From contig JACEEZ010003493.1 of assembly GCA_016584305.1 (NCBI GenBank), positions 261,367-325,366 of the forward strand: DNA of 64,000 nt. The letters are read 5' to 3'. Source of the DNA: Chionoecetes opilio (lineage: Eukaryota > Arthropoda > Malacostraca > Decapoda > Majidae). Below are positions 25,541 through 37,157 of the stretch, one piece after another. Below the pieces are notes generated by a model. That model had not been told where the DNA came from. It saw nothing but the letters and a program-made list of their open reading frames with translations, and made no database searches. The first letter of the stretch is position 1, and each line of letters begins with the position of its first letter. Position numbers and translations under genes: made by a program.

Positions 25541-26127
25541 GTCGTGCTTCTGATTTAAAAGGCTGATGGATTTTGCTGTGCTAATGCCTAGGTGGAGAGT
25601 GGAGAGTGGAATGGTTCTGGAAAATTCCTGGCGCTCATCCCGAACAGATAAGAGGAAACCGCCTTGAAATGGACGTATGTAAAATCATTGACATTTGTGT
25701 TAAATAAGAAAAATATGAAATTGTAATAATGATGATGATAGCAGTGATAATAATACCAAGGAGAACTAGAAATACCTACAATCGATTAAAAATATTATGA
25801 ATGAAGTAATTACCAAACCTCAAATCATAGACAAAATAAACATGACTTAGGTTAATATGCTGTAAACTCGAAAGAAATGTTACATTGAAATGAGAAATAT
25901 AGGTTTGACAAAATAAAGATGGGAAGGCATTACAAAAACATGCTTCTAGTGAGGTTACAATGTACAATGTCCACACATACAGTACAGAGGGAAGTAATGA
26001 ACGGCAAAGTTGGACATTATGAAACACTTTTGTAAGCGAGATAAAAAAAATGATATGAATGCTAAACTTTACCATCACGGCTTAGGCTGCAATATCACTG
26101 ATTAGGCAGAATGTACTCTGACTGTAA

Positions 26128-26835
26128 AGGCCATGTCACACAAGGAATATTTTCCGGCATCTTTTGGTATCCTGCTACCAAAAGATGTCCGTACTGGTGG
26201 CAAAAGGTGCGCGACTTGTCACACGGCGTTTCGGCTACGAGCATCTTCCTACCAGAGTAGCTAAGATCTTATTCTTCTATCTTAGCTACTCTGCTTCTAC
26301 TGGCATCTATAAAATGTCCTTCCCTCTTCACATTTCCCTTGAGATAACCATAAATAAACCTTGCTTGAATTCTTAAATCAAGTAAAAATAACACACATAT
26401 TATATTATTCCCGGTTCTATAGTAAAAACACACGCAGCCTATTAAATGCCTATTAAATTTTAGTTTTTATCAACATTTTCCGTCATAACTTTTCATCAAC
26501 AACTCAAAACTTAACTATATATCTAAATCATACGTAAAAAAATCTAATATATATATATATATATATATAAAATAAACAAGATGGTATTTTTTCCTTTTTT
26601 TTGCCTTTATTTTCCCCCTTTCGAAGCCAAACCTTCCCTTAAACAGGGAAATAATCCTGCATCTGGCACCACAGGCTCCAAAATGTAAACAAGGATGCCG
26701 GTACTGGTGGCAAAAGAACGAACATGCGCGACTCCGCGTTTGCTACCAAAAGATGCCGGTATCAGGCGTCAAATGATGCCTGATACGCTTTTGCTACCAA
26801 AAGATGCCGGAAAAAGTGTCCGTGTGACATGGCCT
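26128..26835. mobile_element. PIF/Harbinger-type MITE
   Basis: Ends AGGCCATGTCACAC...GTGTGACATGGCCT, flanked by TAA at 26125-26127 and 26836-26838, the 3-bp duplication typical of PIF/Harbinger. Inverted similarity continues inward (CCGGCATCTTTTGGTA at both ends, about 40 bases imperfectly). The motif ACCAAAAGATGCCGG recurs internally in both orientations. 708 bp, no transposase. Confidence 0.85.
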
Positions 26836-27923
26836 TAAGGCTTACAAGGCTCTCCTCCGTTTCACAACTTTTTTGATCAACTTATATCAAAAGCAGAAGA
26901 AGAGATCAAATCCATGAATGACATGATTCAGTATTAAATAATCCTTCAAGCCTTGATTACTGTGAAAATAATAAAAATGGGCAAATAAATAGCGTCACAC
27001 CCCAACAAAAACTGTGTTTTTCTCTCATAAAAATGGTCGTATTAGGCTGCAGGCAATATATAGTTTGCTTATTTACTGCTATGAACTTTTTCTCTGTGAA
27101 TATAAAGTTGAATTTTAAACCTACCTTCATGGCGACAAAAATAATTAATTAATTTGATCAAAGTTATGGTAGTAGTAGAAATAACAGCAGTAGTAGTAGC
27201 AGTACTAATATTAATTATAATAATGGCACATAGTGGTAGAAATCAGCAAAAGTGGTCCCGTAGACTCCATCGGGAAGGAGAGTAAAAGCTATTTCAATAA
27301 TCTATTTGGCTGTTATCTTTTTCTTGGGACTTGAGGAGACGGCCCCCGTAGCGAGGTAATGGGGTCTTGGTAATGGAATCTCCCTCTCTCTCCTCTCTCT
27401 TTCTCACGTACTACATATTTTTTGTTGCACATGTTTCATGCACCACTACATTTACTACTACTGCTACTACTACCATTACTGCTACTACTACTACAAGTAG
27501 AATAAAAGAACAATGATAATGACAATTATAGTAATACATAAGGATAATTATAATGCGAGTAGAACTGATAATGACTATAACAAAAATTGCGAGGCATACA
27601 TCCTAACCTTGTGTGCGAGTGTCAGCCAGGGCTGCCAAGATCCACGATTGTTATATATTTTCTAAAGCACTCATTGAAATACTCTGTTAAACACATAAGT
27701 AATTATTCTTTCGGCGATAAGATGACATTCATAACAATTTTTTTTTGTTTCACTGATGATTACCTTGATGCCATATATGTGAAAACTAGAGATGTAGAGG
27801 TTACACGTGTATTATTTCCTTGAAACCAGAAATCAGTTTGGGTTCAGGATTTCTTATTTGTACGATTGCAATTTACGGAATTATTGACGCTGTTAATTAA
27901 ATGGCCAAAGGTTATGTGCTACA

Positions 27924-29870
27924 TCTATAATAATATAAGCGAAAGTGTGTCTGTCTGTGTGTGTGTGTGTGTGTGTGTGGTATAGGTTCCGCCCCCCGTG
28001 GCGCAAACACCTCATATGGCACATTTTTGGAACTGGGTTGACCAGGGGAAGGTTTTACGCCCTTTTATGAGATGATTCGATCACTTTTTTTTTTCTTTTT
28101 TTTAGCAGCCTATTAGCGATAATTGTGAAAAAAAAAGTGAGTTGCGAGAATTGAGGAAACCTTGATGTAGGGTGATGGGTAATGGGTGAGTGAATGGGTG
28201 GGGTGATGGGTAATGGGTGTGGGGTGATGGGTGAGTGAATGGGTGGGGGGTGATGGGTGATGGGTGAGGGAATAGGTGGGTGGTGATGGGTAATCTATAA
28301 TAATATAAGCGAAAGTGTGTCTGTCTGTCTGTCTGTCTGTGTGTGTGTGTGTGTGTGTGGTATAGGTTCCGCCCCCCGTGGCGCAATCACCTCATATGGC
28401 ACATTTTTGGAACCGGGTTGACCAGGGGAAGGTCATAAGCCCACTTATGAGATGATTCGATCACTTTTTTTTTTTTTTTTTTAGCAGCCTATTAGCGATA
28501 ATTGTGAAAAAAAAAGTGGGTTGCGAGAATTGAGGAAACCTTGATGTAGGGTGATGGGTAATGGGTGAGTGAATGGGTGGGTGATGGGTAATGGGTGTGG
28601 GGTGATGGGTGGGGGGTGATGGGTGATGGGTGAGGGAATAGGTGGGGGGTGATGGGTAATCTATAATAATATAAGCGAAAGTGTGTCTTCTGTCTTGTTG
28701 TCTGTCTGTCTGTGTGTGGTGTGTGTGCGTGTGGTGGTATAGGTTCCGCCCCCGTGGCGCAATCACCTCATATGGCACATTTTTGGAACGGGTTGACCAG
28801 GGGAAGGTCTATAAGCCCACTTATGAGATGATTCGATCACTTTTTTTTTTTTTTTTTTTTAGCAGCCTATTAGCGATAATTGTGAAAAAGAAAGTGGGTT
28901 GCGAGAATGAGGAAACCTTGATGTAGGGTGATGGGTAATGGGTGAGTGAATGGGTGGGGTGATGGGTATGGGTGTGGGGTGATGGGTGAGTGAATGGGTG
29001 GGGGGTGATGTTGAGGTGATGGGTGAGGGAATAGGTGGGGGGTGATGGGTATCTATCTATAATTTATAAGCGAAAGTGTGTCTGTCTGTCTGTCTGTTCT
29101 GTTGTCTGTCGTGTGTGTGTGTGTGTGTGTGTGGATATAGGTTTCCGCCCCCCGTGGCGCAATCACCTCATATGGCACATTTTTGGAACCGGGTTGACCA
29201 GGGAAGGTCATAAGCCACTTATGAGATGATTCGATCACTTTTTTTTTTTTTTAGCAGCCTATTAGCGATAATTGTGAAAAAAAAGTGGGGTTGCGAGAAT
29301 TGAGGAACCTTGATGTAGGGTGATGGGTAATGGGTGAGTGAATGGGTGGGGTGATGGGGAATGGGTGTGGGGTATGGGTGGGGGGTGATGGGTGATGGGT
29401 GAGGGAATAGGTGGGGGGTGATGGGTAATCTATAATAATATAAGCGAAAGTGTGCTGTGTCTGTCTGTCTGTCGTCTGTCTGTTGTGTGTGTGTGTGTGT
29501 GTGGTATAGGTTCCGCCCCCCGTTGCGCAATCACCTCATATGGCACATTTTTGGAACCGGGTTGACCAGGGGAAGGTCATAAGCCCACTTATGAGATGAT
29601 TCGATCACTTTTTTTTTTTTTTTTTTTTTTAGCAGCCTATTAGCGATAATTGTGAAGAAAAAAGTGGATTGCGAGAATTGAGGAAACCTTGATGTAGGGT
29701 GATGGGTAACGGGTGAGTGAATGGGTGGGGTGATGGGTAATGGGTGTGGGGTGATGGGTGAGTGAATGGGTGGGGGGTGATGGGTTGGGGGTGATGGGTG
29801 ATGGGTGAGGGAATAGGTGGGGGGTGATGGGTAATGGTAATATAAGCGAAAGTGTGTCTGTCTGTCTGTC

Positions 29871-29903
<33 letters not shown>

Positions 29904-30270
29904 CTGGTATAGGTTCCCCCCCCATTGGCGCAATCACCTCATATGGCACATTTTGGAACCGGGTTGACCAGGGAAGGTTTTAAGCCCAATTATGAGATGA
30001 TCCGATCACTTTTTTTTTTTTAGCAGCCTATTAGCGATAATTGTGAAAAAAAGTGGGTTGCGAGAATTGAGGAGACCTTGATGTAGGGTGATGGGTAATG
30101 GGTGAGTGAATGGGTGGGGTGATGGGTAATGGGTGTGGGGTGATGGGTGAGTGAATGGGTGGGGGTGATGGGTTGGGGGTGATGGGTGATGGGTGAGGGA
30201 ATAGATGGGGGGTGATGGGTAATGGTAAATATAAGCGAAAGTGTGTCTGTCTGTCTGTCTGGGTGTGTGT

Positions 30271-30343
<73 letters not shown>

Positions 30344-30993
30344 GTGTCTGGTATAGGTTCCGCCCCCGTGGCGCAATCACCTCATATGGCACATTTTTGG
30401 AACCGGGTTGACCAGGGGAAGGTTTTAAGCCCAATTAGGAGATGATCCGATCACTTTTTTTATTTTTTTAGCAGCCTATTAGCGATAATTGTGAAAAAAA
30501 AGTGGGTTGCGAGAATTGAGGAAACCTTGATGTAGGGTGATGGGTAATGGGTGAGTGAATGGGTGGGGTGATGGGTGATGGGTGAGTGAATGGGTCGGGG
30601 GTGATGGGTTGGGGGTGATGGGTGATGGGTGAGGGAATAGGTGGGGGGTGATGGGTAATGGGTGAGTGAATGGGTGTGTGGTGATGGGTAATGGGTGAGT
30701 GAATGGGTGGGGGGTGATGGGTAATGGGTGAGTGAATGGGTGGGGGGTGATGGGTAATGGGTGAGTGAATGGGGGGGGGTAATACATACATTTCTACATC
30801 CATGATTTCAGGAAAGTTAGAAGGGGCTATCTGGAGAGTCAGTGTTTGGTGGGCCGAAGGCCCACCAAACACAGGTGGTGGGCCAAAGGCCCACCACCAA
30901 TAGCCCTCCGCAGGAGCTAGCCAAAGAGTCCGCCCGGAGGGCGGCTTTGCGGCTAGTGGTAAATATAAGCGAAAGTGTGTCTGTCTGTCTGTC

Positions 30994-31029
<36 letters not shown>

Positions 31030-31629
31030 TGTGTCTGGTATAGGTTCCGCCCCCCGTGGCGCAATCACCTCATATGGCACATTTTTGGAACCGGGTTGAC
31101 CAGGGGAAGGTTTTAAGCCCAATTATGAGATGATCCGATCACTTTTTTTTTTTTTTTTTTTTTTAGCAGCCTATTAGCGATAATTGTGAAAAAAAAGTGG
31201 GTTGCGAGAATTGAGGAAACCTTGATGTAGGGTGATGGGTAATGGGTGAGTGAATGGGTGGGGTGATGGGTAATGGGTGTGGGTTATGGGTGAGTGAATG
31301 GGTGGGGGGTGATGGGTTGGGGGTGATGGGTGATGGGTGAGGGAATAGGTGGGGGGTGATGGGTAATGGGTGAGTGAATGGGTGTGTGGTGATGGGTAAT
31401 GGGTGAGTGAATGGGTGGGGGGTGATGGGTAATGGGTGAGTGAATGGGTGGGGGGTGATGGGTAATGGGTGAGTGAATGGGTGGGGGGAATACATACATT
31501 TCTACATCCATGATTTCAGGAAAGTTAGAAGGGGCTATCTGGAGAGTCCGTGTTTGGTGGGCCGAAGGCCCAATAGCCCTCCGCAGGAGCTAGCCAAAAA
31601 GTCCGCCCGGAGGGCGGCTTTGCGGCTAG
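27924..31629 (+). mobile_element. Helitron-like tandem array with defined ends
   Basis: Begins TCTATAATAATATAAGCG and ends CTAG, inserted between A (27923) and T (31630) with no target duplication; segment A keeps the empty site GCTACA/TCACAT (8072/8073). These are Helitron hallmarks. Unit starts fall near 27924, 28294, 28660, 29056, 29429, 29835, 30223 and 30957, spaced 366-406 bases except the last two, which carry full 3' ends. Each unit has (TCTG)n(TG)n, a conserved block, a T run, an A run, and a GGGTGATGGGTAATGGG minisatellite. Two 3' ends show a hairpin 8 bases before CTAG: 30930-30944 then 30953-30956, and again before 31626-31629. No Rep or helicase is coded; non-autonomous. Confidence 0.88.
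30842..30898. repeat. Two perfect hairpins in tandem
   Basis: GTGTTTGGTGGGCC pairs with its exact complement around a GAA loop (842-872 within 30842-30872). One base later GGTGGTGGGCC pairs around AAA (30874-30898). Both share the GGTGGGCC core. The sister 3' end at 31550-31575 retains only part of the first hairpin; the 37690-37720 copy retains the first. Confidence 0.97.
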
Positions 31630-33035
31630 TCACATATAACAGCAGGTACAACATCTGAGGATGACAGGGCAGCAATTAGGAGCTGTCTGCTATATGCATA
31701 AATGAGTATAATGTATGTGTATGCATGCATGGCAAATATATTGTTGTATTACACATAAATCATATAATCCTGAAATTGCAGAGAGAGAGAAAAAGGAAAG
31801 GAAGCAGGAAATACAGGAGCAGGCAACCGCCTGGCGGGCAGGCACGCGGTAAGGTTGCTTGCCCTGCGGCGGCCACTCATTCCTCCGCCGAGAGCCAGTG
31901 TTGATAGTCGATTAGTGCGTGGCGTGTTTTACCGAACTTTTTAGTGATTTCCAAACAACATAGGGTGCCGTCAACGTGCTTAAGTGCAAAGGTATGTGTT
32001 ACAGTCTATGTAAAGTTATTAATTTGCATATACACTTTTTTTGCTATGGAGAAAAGTGAGGAAATATGAGGTGGGCGTCATGGGTGGCGGAGTGTTTGAG
32101 GGAGAGATGGATGATGTCGGGATACTTGCTGAGGATATTAGACCGGAGATATTATTTTTACTTAATTCGTAGTCACAAGGCTTATTGGGAGTGATAGTTG
32201 CCTGTCATGGTTGTATAATAACAGGAGTGGCCTAATCTCATCAAAGGTGTGTGGAGGAAGGAAAGAGGGAAGGAGGCGGGGACGCCGACCGGAGGAACCA
32301 TGTGTGACGGCTGCCCATTTTCTGTGGTCGTAATAATTTTATGGACTAGTTCTTTTATATACTTGCACATAACCTGCATGTTAGTGTTCTTTGGTAATTT
32401 TTACAGACCATAAGTATGCATTTGGTGTAGATGTGTTAATACTACGCTTAATACTACTTACATTGTGGTGGAAGGGGCCCGTGCGAGGCTAGTAGTAATG
32501 TCAACTAGCCTATTATGCCCTTGTTTCCCCGCATATTACATCATGTCTCCTATCTCGCCCATTTCTATATTCCACGTTAATGTTTCCCACCCTGACATCC
32601 TTTCTTTTCATCTATACCTTTTCACTGCAACATTTACTAACCACTTCAAACCTCAGTCGAAAAATCCTTCGCGTTCTTCCTGCAAACCCATCTCGTTCAC
32701 ATACTTTTACGTCAGGCGTTTACGTTTACAACTTCTCTCTGATCTTTTGTTAATGGTAAGGGTTAAAAGGTACAGTTATAGTCTTTTTTGACTGCTTGAT
32801 CTCTTGCTGAAGCTCGAGAAGACTGCTAAATACTGATAAAAGCAGCACTCTCCGCCATAATATCTGCTCCCTATTTCTTCACTCCTCTCCCCTCTCCCTC
32901 TGCTCCGTCCCGTCCTCCTCTAACTCCAAGTCAGCGAGAACAAACTACGTTAATTTACCAAGTAATTAGGGAAATGGAATTAAGTAATTAACTACAAATT
33001 ATTTCTCACTCATTAGATTTATGGAATTGTTTTGC

Positions 33036-33037
<2 letters not shown>

Positions 33038-33088
<51 letters not shown>
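33038..33088. repeat. (GA)n microsatellite, allele of 6567-6650
   Basis: About 25 units; counterpart in segment A is about 40 units. Confidence 0.93.
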
Positions 33089-33090
<2 letters not shown>

Positions 33091-33488
33091 AGTTTACTGT
33101 AAGTTAATCTTTAGATAATTTGCTAAGTCCTGTCTCTTTATCATGGTTACGGGCATCTATAAATTCTACAGACTTGTTTTCGAACTTACGGGAAAATGAA
33201 CTAACGCCAAACACTCGCATAACATACCATTAACTGTTGCGCTGTTGTGATGCACTGTCAATTGTTATATAAAATGTCAGGCACTAGAACTAGAAAATTG
33301 TTAACCATAACTTTTACAACGTTACAATTCATCAATTTAGAAAATGAACTAAAGATTTTCATAATTAAGATACTGAGTTGCATAACATAAGAGTCACAGA
33401 TGACAGGTTTCTTGGGGATATATACTAAGGTAACCAAATAAACACTGGAAAGGCGTCAAATGGGGTCAGGGGGGACGTTGTGGTAAGG

Positions 33489-34383
33489 ATTACAAGTCAC
33501 TCCGGCCCTCCGTCACTCCGGCCCCCACCCTGGTCACTCCGGCCTACCACCCTGGTCACTCCGGCCTACCACCCTGGTCACTCCGACCGCCAATAAAATA
33601 TGAAGCTATGTTGGTGGAAACTGGAAAGTGATATTGCTTATTCTGCAATGCTGCCACACACCAACACTAATAATACTTTAGATTGGCTATAAGGAACATA
33701 GTAATAGGCTTTCACTTCATTAATTTATTACGTACCATAGATAACACTGAAGTTGCCAGGACAACGTTTTTTTCGATGTACAGACGTGTGGTGGCGTTCA
33801 TACTTACATTTCTACATCCATGATTTCAGGAAAGTTAGAAGGGGCTATCTGGAGAGTCTGTTCATTTTGTGTCTTCATCTGTGTCATATTATGGCTATAA
33901 ATGAACAAATTACAAAAATATCTACAAAGTGGCTACTAACAGTCAAGTCGCCATCTAGTGTTTATTTACTGAGTGTCGTACCGCTGTCGTCGTGGCCCGA
34001 AAAAAAACCGCGTAGCGAAGTTGTAAACCGTCTATACTTGCAGATACAAAGCATAAAACAACGCTGCACAAGACTTTCTATTATTATTTTTTAATTATAT
34101 ATAATTATTATATTTTATTTTATGGTTATTATATTTTTATCAATTTTTTTTTTAGCATACGCATAAGCATCAAGCTCAAGCATACGTTTTTTTTTAATAT
34201 CTAGATTAACATTAAAAATGTACACACTTCATGGGCTCGAACACGCAAACACGTACACTCAGCTCTGGGAGGCCGCAGTGACTAGGGTTGAACCTCTGAG
34301 AGGCCGGAGTGACTGGGGCCGGAGAAACTAGGGACCGGAGTGACCGGGGCCGGAGTGACTAGGGGCCGGAGTGACTTGTTCCC
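33489..34383. mobile_element. Foldback-like element with tandem-repeat inverted ends
   Basis: Flanked by identical 9-bp duplications GTGGTAAGG (33480-33488 and 34384-34392); segment A has one copy (CCTTGCCAC, 6146-6154) and no insert. The left arm (33489-33597) holds five GTCACTCCGGCC units in tandem. The right arm (34265-34383) holds six in reverse orientation. Long inverted ends made of short direct repeats plus a 9-bp duplication are the definition of Foldback (Mutator-related) elements. The interior contains a truncated TA-type MITE and AT-rich sequence. No transposase. Confidence 0.82.
33735..34066 (-). mobile_element. TA-type MITE, truncated copy
   Basis: Begins CCATAGATAACACTGAAG after TA and matches, in inverse orientation, the MITE at 60317-63448 without its LINE insert. 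Shared landmarks: the ATGATTTCAGGAAAG cassette, the GTGTCGTACCGCTGTCGTCG block, and TTGCAGATACAAAGC. Similarity stops near 34066, before the second terminal repeat. Confidence 0.8.
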
Positions 34384-34636
34384 GTGGTAAGGGTTGCGCA
34401 TCAGTTGTATTCTTACATCAACACTGCCACAAAACTCTTCAAATAACATAAGTGATATGTGCACTGTCCTTGAGATTACAGGTTCAAGGGGAGGGGCGAA
34501 ATGAAGAGAGATAATGAGGCTCATGAGGCGGACTGTTTCAGGTGATTGTGATAAGGCCAGTTATGGTGCATACTTGTCACCTCGAACGCTAACTCTTCGT
34601 GCGTTTCCTCGGGCGATATTCAAATTCCGACAGGTA

Positions 34637-36222
34637 ACACACTATTTTGTATTATTATTTCCACTGTAACGTAATCTAGTTTTCAGCACAAGTATTATAT
34701 TACATTTTATTATCCCTCGTTTCCAACAGACGAGCCCTTTAGTCGTTGCCTCAGAATAGAGAGTAACAAGTTCAGTGTTGTGCCTCCAGTGCGTGCGCGT
34801 GGCTCAGGGTCTCACTGTGCACGTAGCGGGGTGGCGCCTGGCTTCAACATCCCCGTCCAGCTACCCGATGCAAGGCAGTTCCTGGGCCTTGTAAAATAAA
34901 CCCATCTTATTCCGCCGTCCGTTTTCGAACTCTTCACATTCCTTGTTATTTCTTTCAATGCAGACCAAGGAATATTACATACAATATTTATATGTAGAGT
35001 CAAATGCGGAGTGAATTATGATGTAGTTATGAGATTCATGTTTCTTTATTTATTGGTAGAATCTTTAACCCCCAAACATGTTAATAGTTTTGAAATATTA
35101 GATTAAGAACAATATTTAATATGTTACAGCTGTTTTCCCTATCACCATAACATACTCGCCCTTGTAAGGAAGAACATTAAGTCTGTTATTAACATTACAC
35201 TACAAATGAACGTATAACACACATAAACAATGTCAAGATTATCTAACTCCTTTAGAGAAGTGCCGGTAGCAACAACAGCCTGAGTACTAGGGGGTTCCCG
35301 GAGGGCGGAGGGCGGGCGGCAGGCAGGCGGGAGGAGGGTTGGCAGCCCTCCCGCCGCCTGTCCGTCTCCGCCCTGCGGAGGTGACCAAACTACTAGACTT
35401 CGCGCAAATTATTTTGGCGAATGCAATTGTTCCAGCGTTTAATGGAGTCCATTGATGACTAACGTAAATTTGATCTTGTGTCAAGGATGACTGAGGTACT
35501 TAATGAAATAACAAAAGAATTGGTCGTGCGAACGCGAAGTGAGACTGAAATTTCATTACGACTAAATTGCCTAGCGTGCTATTAAGCAATACAAATAGTA
35601 TGGACTACAGTTTTAATGATTGTTATGGAATAGAAGTGTGAGTTGTAGTCTTGTCTATCATACTGTGTCACAGTCTCTTAGGTTTGGGTGACTTTGATAG
35701 TGATAAAAACGGAACACGCTTGGCAAGGGGCATGGCAGGTACCCACACCCACTGCGCCCTTGTCTGTCTTCAGCAGTACCTTCCTTCAGCCGGCTGGTTA
35801 TACACGGAACATTCATGGGTTTCCTTCATATTATATAGAAGTTTTGATAAGGCTACCCAGCCCCATTTTCAGTCCATATCACTGCTTATCCGAACCACCT
35901 CACATTTTACTTCTTCCTGCTGCTGCTGCTTCTGATTTCCTACCTAATTCAGCGCTGGCTCTTATTCGTCATCGTCGTACTCCTCCTCCTCCTCCTCCTC
36001 TTGCTCCTGAGTCTTAGAAAGCAAAACCGGAATATGGTACCTCTCCCATCACCCTGCGTCACCCTTGAAGTGTAAATGCTTGTCAGGGAAGAGCTACAGA
36101 AGGGGAACATGAGGAGGGGGAGGAGGAGGAGGAGGAGGTATTGTTGTCCTTCATCTTGTCAATCAAGCTAGAAGCAGAACGTAGGAACGAGGAAGAACGA
36201 ATGCCTTGCCTAGAGAGAAAAG

Positions 36223-36254
<32 letters not shown>

Positions 36255-36277
36255 TAAAAAAAAAGAAGTTAAAGTAA
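34637..36277. other. No recognisable gene
   Basis: Unique-looking with small simple repeats: (CTG)n near 35918, (CTC)n near 35982, (GGA)n near 36115 and (GA)n at 36228-36254. A GC-rich patch at 35290-35390 has short inverted blocks (GGCGGGAGGAGGG / CCCTCCCGCC). Confidence 0.55.
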
Positions 36278-36935
36278 GGCCTCTTTCACACGGCGCGGGC
36301 GTTGCCCGCGTCCGCGCTTAAGCGCGGACCCGCTTAAGCTAATTACTGATGTTTTCAATGTAACCTTTCACACGGCACGGGCGTCGCCCGGCTGCGGGCA
36401 ACGCCCGTGCGCGGGTGAAATGCAGCGGGGGCGCCCCTTGGGTCGCCCGCGGGCCCGCCTCCGCACATTGATGATAGGGTACAGTGCTTAATGCGTGTCT
36501 TCATACGTCGCGGGCAGCCCCGCGACACGCGCATTTCTCCAGAGGAAACTCATTCAGTAGCCGATTGGATTTCAACGCGACTGGTTGTGCGTGACTGTCC
36601 CTTTGTACTTAATATGGATGCTGATATTGACACAGCAGTTAATATCACTTGTGCAGGAGAGACCAGCTCTGTGGGACAAATCACGTGAAGAAATCATTTC
36701 TACAATCAAGGGATGAATCCATAATTTACGCATATGTCTCCTCTTCTTGTGTAAATGTAATAGGTAAAGGAGACGAAGGCGATCATGGTCCATAATCAAT
36801 GCGTGCACAACACAAACTGGTGCGGCGCGCGGGTGCGGGTGGTTTACACCCGTGCCGTCTGAAAAGAAACGCGGAAGCGGGTGTGTCTGCGCTTAAGCGC
36901 GGACGCGGGCCTCGCCCGCAAGTGTGAATGAGGCC
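36278..36935. mobile_element. PIF/Harbinger-type MITE, GC-rich
   Basis: Ends GGCCTCTTTCACAC...GTGTGAATGAGGCC, flanked by TAA (36275-36277 and 36936-36938). Inverted homology runs deep (CCCGCGTCCGCGCTTAAGCGC at both ends). Extra internal inverted copies lie near 36366-36418. Very high CpG compared with its surroundings. 658 bp, no transposase; differs in sequence from the MITE at 26128. Confidence 0.87.
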
Positions 36936-37058
36936 TAACAAGCTGTTGGCCTTTTCGTGCGCACAGAAGTTTGCAAAAATATCCTGGGGTTGAAATATTG
37001 TGAAGTGTTTGTCGGTGGTGGTGGTGGTGGTGTAACGATGATGTAAAGACTGTCTTGC

Positions 37059-37089
<31 letters not shown>

Positions 37090-37157
37090 AGCTACTGCAT
37101 GTATTAGGTGAGACAGCAAGCATGTTCATCACCATGTCTGTGTTCCTGCTTCTCTGG

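Larger units (their letters stand above)
24391..27430. other. ~3 kb block present in segment B only
   Basis: Segment A runs continuously across this point (about 8480-8565), so this block is an insertion in B or a deletion in A. Contents: (CT)n at 24703-24787, small (GA)n at 25508-25539, a Harbinger-type MITE at 26128-26835, otherwise AT-rich sequence. I could not define its ends, because both junctions fall in CTA-type simple sequence or degenerate bases. No coding sequence recognised. Confidence 0.6.
24065..34636 (-). repeat. Segment B of the inverted duplication, with insertions
   Basis: Inverted copy of 5898-8880. The shared sequence is in pieces: 24065-24390, about 27430-27923, 31630-33488 and 34384-34636. 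The interrupting blocks are a ~3 kb insertion, a Helitron array and a Foldback-like element. The shared pieces add up to about 2.9 kb, the length of segment A. Confidence 0.87.

Noticed and set aside
27924..31629. CRISPR-like array of regular repeats
   Set aside because: Units are 370-730 bp, contain microsatellites and Helitron ends, and the DNA is eukaryotic.
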